From Panopea generosa (taxonomy: Eukaryota > Mollusca > Bivalvia > Adapedonta > Hiatellidae): a stretch of DNA of 64,000 bases. The stretch is taken from contig CM055912.1 of the NCBI GenBank assembly GCA_029582155.1, forward strand, positions 2,542,001-2,606,000, in the 5' to 3' direction. A program made the position numbers and the translations under genes. Shown one piece after another: positions 49,138 to 59,204 of this stretch (the first letter of the stretch is position 1; each line of letters begins with the position of its first letter). The notes under the pieces were generated by a model. The model made no database searches. It saw nothing but the letters and a program-made list of their open reading frames with translations, and was not told where the DNA came from.

Positions 49138-49232
49138 TTAACTAAAAAACTGACAGGAAATGACGTAACGTCAAAACATTGAAAAGGACGTTTTTGACGT
49201 TATGTCATTTCCTGTCAAGTTATTTAGCTAAT
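49138..49232. mobile_element. Short palindromic MITE-like hairpin
   Basis: CTGACAGGAAATGACGTAAC (49,150 on) is mirrored by GTTATGTCATTTCCTGTCA ending at 49,217, around a ~13-base loop; pairing extends outward to TTAACTAAA/TTAGCTAA. Both arms include a CRE-like TGACGTAA or TGACGTTA. Confidence 0.75.
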
Positions 49233-49925
49233 ATTTACAAAATGGATGTGATATAATTTTTTAAAAAATACTGCTATTTTCCTGAAGAAGGTGTAAGCCG
49301 AAAATTTGTGAAAAAAGAGTTTAATATAGATTGATATTATATTTTTTCCCTTAGGAAGATTGATAGTAAAATTCATAATAAAGTATAGTTTACCTGTAAT
49401 ATAATGTCCGTATTTTTTCTATTCCTCGCAGTTTCAAGATTAATTTTCTTTTGTAAAATACTTTACATAAGATGTAAGTGTTAACGTCTTTCTAAGCAAT
49501 AAAATATTTTTTTAAGAAAAAAGGAAGAGCTAGAAATACCTTGGAAATAACAAACCCAATTATTATGATTTTGAGTTAAAGAGATAAAAAAGTAAGAGAA
49601 GAAAATAGAAGAATATAATTTATTTATTGTACCAGCTATTGACGGTCTATTGAGAGCAAAATGAAATGAGTGGCGGATGAGCTCGTTCAGACACTAATGC
49701 TTCTGGAATTCATTTGTTCAAATCCATATTGATGACAGCAATTACTGTGCCCATTTGTACTATCTCCTGATATAGAACCAAATAAAGCCAAATCGGTGAG
49801 TTGTATGTCTTCTGTATTGTCGTTTTCAGAATGGTAATATCCTGACAAATTAGACGATCATTTGTGAAACGTCATACACATTTGAATACGAATAACATAC
49901 TTGGATTCTTAAATGAAAATCAAAT
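49233..49925. other. AT-rich intergenic DNA, nothing recognised
   Basis: No open frame of note and no repeat seen. Confidence 0.5.
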
Positions 49926-49927
49926 TA

Positions 49928-50105
49928 CAGTCAAACCTGTATAAGTGGTCACCTCTATTAAGCAGCCGCTTGTCTTAAACAGACACATTTTCTGTTTACT
50001 ATTTTTATAGTTTTAGTTGTAATCAACCTGTTTTATGCAGCAATATGCATTAAAAGGCCACTTTGGTTCATTCCCTTGACTGGTCGCTTAAGAGAGGTTT
50101 GACTG
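49928..50105. mobile_element. pogo/Tigger-like MITE with ~27-bp terminal repeats
   Basis: Left end CAGTCAAACCTGTATAAGTG and right end TCTTAAGCGACC-type sequence (inverted: CAGTCAAACCTCTCTTAAGC), flanked by TA on both sides. 178 bp, noncoding. Ends beginning CAGTCAAACCT with TA duplication are typical of pogo/Tigger elements. Confidence 0.85.
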
Positions 50106-50169
50106 TATACAGTTTTACCATATTTATTTCAATATTTTTTCCCATATTTATATTTATTTTAATTTAGAC

Positions 50170-50285
50170 GCTATTACGTTAAATGCTCTGAGCTTTATGA
50201 GAGACATCGGGCAGAGCTGGGGATCAAACTCGCACACTCTGGTGTGTGCGTTCAACACTATATCCAATACACTACCGCTCCCGTA
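50170..50285 (-). mobile_element. tRNA-derived SINE relic, same style as 10.1 kb
   Basis: On the minus strand: CGGGAGCGGTAGTGTATTGG (A-box-like), GAGTTTGATCCCC (B-box-like), then a short body. Degenerate. Confidence 0.5.
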
Positions 50286-50372
50286 TCTACATACTTTGAA
50301 AGTTACTTCTTAACTTGAAGTTGTTTGTGATTACAGAAAAGATTTTCTTATTTAGGCATTATGTGTCAGTTC

Positions 50373-51050
50373 AAGGGAGTATATCAGGAAAAAAACGCTA
50401 TAAATGTCTTTAAAATAAGTATTAAATGAATAAAAAACATTGCATTGTCTTAAATTTTTACACCGTGAAACGGATCAAATTGAAATCAATATGAAATCAC
50501 GTTTAATCAATAAATATGTCATAAAATGTGTTCCACTTCATTGATTGATTGATTGATTGATTGAATATTTAGCGTCATTTTTATGCCATCGAGGGCTAAC
50601 AGACGATCAGTTAACCTAACCAATGTTTCCTGGGATTAACCAGTACTCGAGCACACCCCATCTCCGCAAGTAACTGATAACTTTCCCACTTGAACCAGCG
50701 GTGAGAGACGAATGATAATGAGACACAATGTTGTATATCAATCATCACGGAGACTGTTACCGGGCGGGGATTCGAACTCACGACCCCTAGATTGATGGTC
50801 AGACGCATAACCAACTAAATTTATCGGGCCCGGCTGTGTTCCACTTCAAGCGGGATATCTATTTTAGTCTAACCTAGACGTGTAGCCCAAGTTAGGAAAT
50901 CCCTTTTCAATATATATTTTTGGCATGTTTCAATACATAATCCTTTGGTTATTCGGAGTCAGTGAGTTTGTATATACATGATAGACATGTACGGGAAAAA
51001 AAGGATTTAGCAAAATTCAAAATTTTTAAAAAATCCTGATATATTCACTT
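50373..51050 (+). mobile_element. GGGAGTATATCAGG terminal-inverted-repeat element with nested SINE
   Basis: The left end AAGGGAGTATATCAGGAAAA is inverted, with mismatches, at the right end (AAATCCTGATATATTCACTT). The interior aligns with 55.0-55.86 kb (CGCTATAAA near the left; AGCCCAAGTTAGGAAA-CCCTTTT near the right). A full SINE (50,541-50,834) is inserted inside. No transposase frame. Confidence 0.75.
50541..50834 (-). mobile_element. Full-length tRNA-derived SINE with 14-bp target-site duplication
   Basis: The minus-strand head GCCGGGCCCGATAAATTTAG leads to B box GAGTTCGAATCCCC, then a body (CACTTGAACC region reversed) and a simple tail of TCAA repeats. TGTGTTCCACTTCA is repeated exactly at 50,527-50,540 and 50,835-50,848. 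The related element at 55.7 kb shows the unoccupied site. The 67-codon minus-strand frame within it is not a gene. Confidence 0.93.
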
Positions 51051-51430
51051 CAAACCAAAACGGTCACAAATATATCCATTTTCAATTGTGTATGAGTGTC
51101 CTCGAAAAAGTTGTTTGAATAAGTTCTAATCGAGATACATAATGCATAGTATTATCTATAATCATTCAACATACCAGCCCCAAATATAGTGTTGTTTTTT
51201 TATGATTGCCTTCCATATTTACAAAGCTCAATTCGTTGCTAGATTACTGTTCTCCCATACCTAAATCTTATTGACCGTGGTTAAGCCACGACCATCTAAG
51301 TCAGCGAAACGGTGTCCATGAAGATTCTATCTTATTTTTATTCAAATATCAAAGATTTATTCATCAAGGCTTGTGTGGTTAAACATTCTAATGATAGTCA
51401 ACAAATCATTATCGTTACATTTCCGTTACG
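51051..51430. other. AT-rich intergenic DNA, nothing recognised
   Basis: No open frame of note and no repeat seen until the dispersed word at ~51,438. Confidence 0.5.
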
Positions 51431-52081
51431 ATAAGGAACTACCCGATGTTTCACGATCATTACCAGTCCATTTACTTTACCAATCTGATGACCTCGGCAT
51501 TTATCCTACGCAATAGACCTCTGACATAATGAGGTGCCATTTTTGAAATGATTTCAGTCACATGATAAAATAAAATGGCGGGCCCCTTATATACATGTAC
51601 GTTGAAAGTATAAACGTTGTTTAATCAAGACTGATATTTTAAATGTCCCTATAAACATGACCCATGTCGAGTGTATAAATTAAACAATCGACATAATAAC
51701 GTCATATTTTCAACTTAATGACGGATATATAATTTGTTACTTTCACGCGAATGAACACAGACTTGTAACACAGGCGAATAGCGTTGGTGTATTCTAGAGC
51801 TATACGCGAGGTGTACTATACGGAGGCTACGGAATACCCGATGTTTCACGATTGTTACGTTACAAAACGGAAATGTACCCGATGTTTCACGGTCATTACC
51901 GGTACATTTCCGTTACTGTACGGAAATACCCGATGTTTCACGATCATTGCCGGTACATTTATTACTTGAAACCGGTTTCATAGACCCCTATAAGTTTAAC
52001 ATTTGCTTGTTAGCGTGTTCACTTTACTGGTCTATACAAAGTTGGCATTGGTCATTCACTTTAATGTCCCTTTGTTTCGTA
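51431..52081 (+). mobile_element. ~380-bp dispersed repeat, copy 2, with clustered terminal words
   Basis: 51,485-51,862 parallels 46,059-46,435. AATACCCGATGTTTCACG-type words occur at ~51,438, 51,836, 51,877 and 51,928, the last three nearly in tandem (41 and 51 bp apart) and separated by ACCGGTACATTTCCGTTAC. 51,918-52,081 is repeated inverted at 56,915-57,083. Confidence 0.85.
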
Positions 52082-54066
52082 TTTTGAATGTTCCTTTGTT
52101 TCGTATTATAACAGTTTATTGACATATCATCCATTGTAACGTTGTCGTCTTCTGCATGGTTTATAAGAATAGCATTCACAATATACTTTGCATTGGTCGG
52201 ACTTGAAAAAAACGGAGTAATGTAGATTTTCATTGTTTTTTAATGCTGCAATGAATTCCCAGTTTGAATGAATAATAATAATTTATGATTCACTCATTTT
52301 GTTAATTCTTTCTTGAGATAAGTGAATATTTCTTATTTCCCTCCAGAATATAAGAAATGGCAAAGTTGCTTTAGAACGAGTTTTTAAAAAAATAATTTAA
52401 ATACTTAAAGTATAGATCTAATATCAAATATATATTTTTTTCATTTATATACATCTTGCGACGATTGTTTCATAATCAAATGGAGAATGTTATACACCCA
52501 TTGCTAAAGTAAACGTCGTTGGTAAATGTATATCCTCGAGCACTTTTGTCTCTGGTCGTCTCTCCGTCATTTTGTACATCGAATAAATGTATGATTTAAA
52601 GTACAAGGCGTTAATATCTCGGAGCTAAAAAACGAAACACATCTTACAACTTGACAATATAAAACATCCCTATGGGCGAATTAGTATTCCGAAGTTATTC
52701 TTCATATCTGCCTTTTTATCTAAGCTCGTTGTCTGTCCTTCGTTAACGTGGTCATGCTGCTTCGTGTATGTCCTTCGTTATGGCCTTTTGACGTTTTTTT
52801 ATCGGAATGACGTCATTATTTGACAAATAAAGCATTAAATGATGACGTCACTCATGACGATACTTACAAAATGCATATACTCCCCATTTTGAATTATTCA
52901 ATTGATAAGGGTGTTGCATTTCTTTCTGTAAAACCCTGGATAGTAAATGTAGTGTTTAGAAGTACATAACTGTAAAAATAATAGCAAATCCATTGTCAAA
53001 CCTTTGTGTCCTAATACTGTCAACCCTCACTCACACCCCTTCATCCTAGGTGGTTGTCACGCAGTTTTGCTGACAATAAGAATACATAAGCAGTTTACGT
53101 TTATCTTTTTTTTTTTTAAGATTACCATTATGGCAATTATGTAACTGATTTTAATATACGACAATACCTCTTATTTTCACATCATCACAGAGAATTTGGC
53201 CGGGTGGTTAATTATACACACGTTTCTATTTCAAACTTTGAAAGAATCAAACAATAACTCTTAAAATCAGTATAAAAACTGTATGTGCATACATTTTATG
53301 TTGTGAATTATAAATTATCTCTGGTCAACGAGACATTTTATGCTGGTTTGATGATGGACTTCATTACCGGTACATTTCCGTTACGATCTCCATAGACGTC
53401 AGCCAAGATTTGTCCAATCTTCTCAAACACTCCAACAATGATGGAACAGGTCATCAAAAAATTGTCAAGAATAATTACATATCTAGTTTTTACTTCATGT
53501 TTGGTTGTTGGCCCATTATAAATAGCTTTTCATTTATTTTAACAGCATGCTTCCCTCTTTAATTTTGCGGCTAAAGACTGGTTCTACTAAAGCTTTATTC
53601 AAACCGACGTAGGTGCTTGTTACGTGTTTTGTTCGTCATACTATTGTACCTGTAACTGATATGTGTATATTGGGTTGTACACAAAAAAAAAATGGCCATG
53701 CTACCGCATTTTAAAGGTAAGTTTGTGGTATTCTGACATTGAGTGATAGTTACCTAAGAAAAACATGGCATCTTTATTTTTAAGTTGTTTTGTGTAACTT
53801 TCCATATGTAATATTTAAAATGATTAAGTAAATATTCAAATTTAAAATAAAATTCATTAATTTTGTTAATTGGTTAGTTACATTAGTACAATTTCAATCT
53901 GTTGAAAGTCTTGAAAAGCTCTCCAAACCAGTATAAATATTATTATTTGCATGTTGAACGTTATTTGGACTGTCAAAAGTCTAAACTCTGATAATGCAGT
54001 AAGAAAGTGTCTGTGCATGTAACAATTTGTTCGTTAATACGGGACACTTGAAGTTAGCTCTATCAT
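52082..54066. other. AT-rich intergenic DNA, one dispersed word
   Basis: ATTACCGGTACATTTCCGTTACGATC at ~53,365 is a fragment of the dispersed family (word shown in part). Otherwise no gene or repeat recognised; the longest frame is 69 codons. Confidence 0.5.
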
Positions 54067-54077
54067 CACTTGAAATA

Positions 54078-54366
54078 TTGATTGATTGATTGAATATTAA
54101 GCGTCTTTTTTATGCAATCGAGGACTAAAAAACGATCAGTAAACCTAACCGCTGCTTCCTGGGATTAACCAGTACTCGAGCACAAGCCCTTTCTCGGCAA
54201 GTAACTGATAACTTTCCCTCTTGAATCAGTGGTGAGAAACGAATGATAATGAGACACAATGTCGTATTTCAATCATCACGGAGACTATTGCCGGGCAGGG
54301 ATTCGAACTCACGATCCCTGAATTGATAGTCAGACACTTAACCGAATGAGCTAATCGGGCTCGGCA
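54078..54366 (-). mobile_element. Full-length tRNA-derived SINE, same family as 50.5 kb
   Basis: Same head (GCCGAGCCCGATTAGCTCAT on the minus strand), B box (GAGTTCGAATCCC), body and TCAA tail as the 50.5-kb copy. An imperfect 11-bp duplication (CACTTGAAATA / CACTTGCAATA) flanks it at 54,067-54,077 and 54,367-54,377. The 71-codon minus-strand frame overlapping its head is incidental. Confidence 0.9.
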
Positions 54367-54377
54367 CACTTGCAATA

Positions 54378-55011
54378 AAGTTGTAAATATTGTGAATGTG
54401 AAACAGAAAAAGAGAGGTAAGTGTTGTGAAACATAATACACACAATTAATAAGTGTTGACTAAGGCATTTGGAAATTTCGGGTAAAGCTTGAGTTTCAAA
54501 ATTGGTTTAGAGGGAGTATGAATTCAGCATTATGGTAATATAGTTAAAATAACATTTTTACCTTTAGTAAAATATTTGTAATAGTCTCCCAAATGTTTTT
54601 CAATTCTTATTTCGATTATTGACTCATATTTACTGCTCATATTTACTGCATTATTTTGTTTTTGTTCTGTGACAAATTTGAAAATTTTAAACATAGATTA
54701 AAATGAAAACATTCTTAGAATAATACACATAATGTAGTATTACTTAAATTACTTAAATGAAGAAAAAAACCTATAAACGTATCTTTTTATAACTGCATTT
54801 CAAATACAGTTTAATGGCCAGCAGCCTCAAAGTATAATATAGCAATTTATTTGTAAATACAGCCGCTGAACCTCTATATTTGTTCCTAACATTAACGTGT
54901 TTTTAAAAGGAACGTGACCGTATTTTAATGTCAGTCTGCGCTTCTAATAAAGAAGTATATTTACGTATATGCAATATGACATTTCCTCCATTTACTTATG
55001 TGTTTCCTTTT
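54378..55011. other. AT-rich intergenic DNA, nothing recognised
   Basis: No open frame of note and no repeat seen. Confidence 0.5.
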
Positions 55012-55857
55012 AAAGGGAGTTAATCAGAAGAAAGAAAAACGCTATAAAGGTGTAAGTCGAGTACTGATTGTTTGTTCTTTATTTTATAGTAAATATATGA
55101 AGGTTTGTCTTTCTTAGAGAGACGCTAATGAAAGAAGTAAAATTCACATTTCATTTTTTGTCAACCTCTGCACTACCAAAATATTATGACAAAAGTAGGG
55201 ATCATGTGTCCAAAATGACAACGCTTTCTAAATGTTCAAAATAAAATACTGCCATTAAAAAAATGAGCATTAAAATAAGACAATATTTTAAAGAAGAAGA
55301 AACAAAGATTATTTACAACCGCTATTATGCGACTATCCCCACGGAAGCATTTCCTGTTTGTCCTGCCTATAAATATCTTCGAAAAATAGTAAAATTATTG
55401 AAATGAATAAAAAATATTATTATATATAAATAAAACCCGAATTGTTTAGTAAATTAAATACACCGAAACGCGCAAAATTCGATGTTTCAATCGGAATGAT
55501 AAATTTGAAACCAAAATCCCCTTAAAAATCACTTAAAAACTGCAGGACCTTAACATCGTCATTCGGATACCTTTTAAGCTGGAACAAATTTAACAACGTG
55601 TATCGACGGATCCAATTGAAATCAAAATAAAATCACATGGCTCATTTCATACGCCATAAAATATGTTGCAATTTTAAGCGGGAAATGTATTTCGTAAGCG
55701 TATAGCCCAAGTTCGGAAACCCCCTTTTTAACATGTTTAAATTCTTTTTACAACACTGGGTCGGTGGGTTTATATACATGTAGATATGTTATATTGTTAA
55801 AAAATTATTTTAAACCAATTAAAAAAAAGAAAATATATTCTAATTTACTCCCTTTAA
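55012..55857 (+). mobile_element. GGGAGTATATCAGG family element, ~850 bp
   Basis: The left end AAAGGGAGTTAATCAGAAGA pairs with the right end TTCTAATTTACTCCCTTT. The left half matches the inverse of 5,490-5,918, the right half matches 50.45-51.0 kb and the inverse of 20.9-21.0 kb. It carries the unoccupied counterpart (ATATGTTGCAATTTTAAGCG) of the SINE site at 50.54 kb. No coding frame. Confidence 0.75.
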
Positions 55858-56914
55858 TAGTTTAAAACATTCCCTGCTGAAGACACCATTCCCTGTCGTT
55901 TTATTTTTTAGAAAAAGGAAATATCAATACGGAAATAATGATAATATGATACATATACATACCCGTACATAAATAATAAGTCAAATACAAGGGTTTCAAC
56001 AGACTAAACTGCCTTTTACTCTTCCTATTAGGTTTAACTTACCAATTACCTAGCGGCAAGATTATTGCGCCCAAGAAATTAGAGCTTTATAAATCGGCTG
56101 GGCATTATTTTTGTTGAAAATACTTGAAATGGTCATATTTCTTTATACATATGCGAACATTGGAACATTTGCATCAGTTCTACCAAGTTTTGATGACATT
56201 GGGTAACTGCCACAAATGGGCAAAATTGTCAAAATTGAAGGAGTGTCCTGGTCAACTCCGTGTTTTTTTCTGCATATTTAAACTAACAGAGGATATTCTA
56301 TGGAAACAAGATGTAGAGCAGTACAAAATTAATTGTTGTGTGAGACGTTTACTCTGCTAACATTCTAACGTGACCTTCATGTTTGGCCTTTAATTAACGA
56401 CATCGAAGAACATCGCATTTTCTCGTCTGCTGAACTTCTGAAGTTTATGCATATATATAGGTTTGATTATCATTATCTTCACGTTCCGTCTTTTTTTCGA
56501 TATCCGGAAAACCGATTAATTAATGTACGAGAAATTCTACGAGAAATTGTGCAAAATGTACGCTCGTAGAATTGTACTCGTAGAATTGATTGAAGTAACT
56601 GTCCGTGTTATTTTTTTAATAAGTGATATTGCAGATATGCTAGATAACTGTACAATGTTTATCTGATGAGGAATCCTCCGTAGTGAATATTATACAAATA
56701 ACACAGATGTGATTAAATGTTGCTATCTACCTGCTAAAGGTACAAGGCGAACATTTAGAATACAGCTAAATATAGAGATTGGTATTTAACTTAATATCTA
56801 GAATATTTTTTTCTTTTAACTAACGAGCTCACGCTAGTTTTAAATATATAAGTAAAACTTAAAAACTTCAAATATATTTGGAATTTCATCTAACATACCG
56901 TTAACATTGATGGA
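55858..56914. other. AT-rich intergenic DNA, no supported gene
   Basis: A 78-codon frame at 56,124 has no recognisable domain. Nothing else found. Confidence 0.45.
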
Positions 56915-57143
56915 AATACGAAACAAAGGGACATTAAAATGAATGACCAATGCCAACTTTGTATAGACCAGTAAAGTTAACACGTTTACAAGCAAATGTT
57001 AAACTTATCGGGGTCTATGAAACCGGTTTCAAGTATGAAATGTACCGGTAATGATCGTGAAACATCGGGTATTTCCGTATCGTAACGGAAATGTACCGGT
57101 AATGACCGTGAGACATCGGGTACATTTCCGTATTGTAACGTAA
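56915..57143 (-). mobile_element. Inverted copy of the AATACCCGATGTTTCACGAT family
   Basis: The reverse complement aligns with 51,918-52,081 (TAATGTCCCTTTGTTTCGTA, CTTTACTGGTCTATACAAAG, GAAACCGGTTTCATAGAC), followed by two tandem copies of the terminal word (57,036-57,143). Confidence 0.85.
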
Positions 57144-57182
57144 AAAGAGCTAGGTGAAGCTTTATCAAAATTGTCCAAAGGT

Positions 57183-57382
57183 TCCTCCGTGACCGAGTGG
57201 TCTAAGGCGCCTTCTCAATATCACTTACCTTTCACCGCTTAGGTCATAGGTTCGAGTCCCGCTCGCTCCAAATACGTTAGGTGAGGAAGTTTCAGTCTGA
57301 GGTCTTCCTCCACCAGTAAAACTGGATATGCCATATATAACCTGAAATGTATTGAACATGGCAATAAACCCCATTAAAAAAA
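57183..57382 (+). mobile_element. tRNA-derived SINE, second family, copy 2
   Basis: CCTCCGTGACCGAGTGGTCT (A box), a long variable arm and GGTTCGAGTCCC (B box), then CTGAGGTCTTCCTCCACCAG and a tail GGCAATAAACCCCATTAAAA. It shares the head and central segment with 46.69-46.87 kb. The minus-strand 73-codon frame across it is not supported. Confidence 0.8.
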
Positions 57383-57424
57383 CTGCCGTTTGTCTGTTTA
57401 ACGTGAACAATAACAACAGTATTA

Positions 57425-57441
57425 CCCCCCCCCCCCCCCCC
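57425..57441. repeat. C17 homopolymer
   Basis: Seventeen consecutive C residues, striking in this AT-rich context and prone to length error in sequencing. Confidence 0.95.
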
Positions 57442-59204
57442 AACACACTCTGTCACCTGCCAGTAATCTAGTCTGCGATTACGTCTCTGTTAGAAAATGA
57501 GATAATTTTCTTTATAATAAAACACAATGTGTCTGAAAGTTTAATTTCACAAACTTTCAATTCTTCGGGTAAATTGTCTCTTAAATTGTTATAGATGACA
57601 GATGTTTTAATTGAATAACGCAATTAGTTAATAAAATTGCATGGTTTGTGTCATGCAGAACACATGCTGATTTTCCCGTATTTGCTTCAATAGATTCACA
57701 GCGTCAAAATGTGATTCATTCTAGTATTTAATAACAGAAAAAAGTGTTTATTATACACTGTACTGTTATGTTATGCTAAAGTTGTTTTCCGCTAGACATG
57801 TACATTATGAAATTACAAAAAGCGAGGAGCTCGAGAGCAGTTCATATAAGATTTCTATGCAATCGATAAAACTGTAAAACTAAATTAACATTTCATAAAC
57901 ATGGGCGTAAACGTTATATTATTTAAGCAATCGCAACTTCTCCTAACACTCCAACTACTCTGTAGGTCTCACTCGGCAGTTGCTTCCCTTTTTATGACTT
58001 GGGCATTGTTTCTCATTCAGTACGGAGGATCCGGAAATACCCGATGTTTCACGATTGTATTTCTCTTGCTTAAGCAGGAGCATGAGGGGTGCAAGATTTT
58101 TGTGATTTTTTTAAAAATATATTCAGAATGGTTTACAGGGTCCAAAGCCGGGCCCGACCCCATTCCCCGAAAGGCGAGCAAGAGCCCTGTGGATGGATGT
58201 AACATCGGCAAGTAGACCGGGTGTCCATCGCCAGGTGGTTGGGTGTTACACAGCCGGTCATTCTTGGTAGATGGGTGTTACAAAATAACCCCGACTATTT
58301 ATGAAGAGAAGAAAGTGAGAGTTGTTTTTTATGCTTAGACAGGAGGAAAAAGAGGAGAGTATTTATCTTTGTTATATATAATTATAATTAGAAGATGGGG
58401 GCGGGACAGTATTAAGGAAAGTTGGAATAAAAAAACAGTACACTTTTTTTTTAAAGTGTGCTATGTGGTTTCTTGCTGTAGATGAGTAAAGCAAAAGCTG
58501 GCATAGCATTAGACTTGAAGACATCAGTGGTGTTAAAAAAATGACTTTTATAGGATTTTATCAGATGTTTGTATATAATTTTATGAGCATTTCAGGCGCA
58601 CTGCACTGCTCTGTATTTAAAAATAAAACAAATTTACTTAGTAAACCTACCAGTTAATGTGCAGTTTTCGTGTGAAAACATTCCTGCTATGAAAAAGTTC
58701 TTCAAAAACTATTCTTTGTGGAATTTATTTTTACCGTGGAAATCCTAAACCTTATTTTATATAGAACAAGAAACACATTTTAACTGTGTAATGAGTTTAA
58801 TTTAGTTGATAGTATATTAATGTTAGGCTTTAAATGAAAAATAGTATTCAAATCTTAAAAACGTGAAATATCGGGTATTTCTTTATCCTCCGTATAATAC
58901 GTGATACATTAAGTATTTCCGTAGAGAATGTTGCGAACGGACTTGTATATTTGACAGTGTCCTTTGCTACAAAATAATGTTTTTCATATGCATTTAGTAG
59001 AGAATCGATTTTCTATATATTTGATAAAAATGTTCAATCTTAAGATATTTGCTAATATTTTCCTACGAAATAGAGATTTTATTGAATACAACGTTTCATA
59101 TTTCAAATTAATGACTCCAAACATCACAGTGTTAAAAACAGCATCTCATGTCAATTATTATCAAAAAGATGAAATGCATACACATCCAGGAGATATGTTA
59201 GCTA
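57442..59204. other. AT-rich intergenic DNA with two dispersed words and a GC-richer patch
   Basis: Dispersed-family words lie at 58,020-58,057 (+) and 58,861-58,925 (-, diverged). 58,140-58,290 is GC-richer and repeats GGTGGTTGGGTGTTACA / GGTAGATGGGTGTTACA. Frames of 104 codons (57,901) and 81 codons (58,964) show no domain; the first contains a dispersed word, which argues against coding. Confidence 0.45.

Noticed and set aside
57901..58215. 104-codon frame and its minus-strand shadow
   Set aside because: Contains a copy of the dispersed AATACCCGATG word and no domain.
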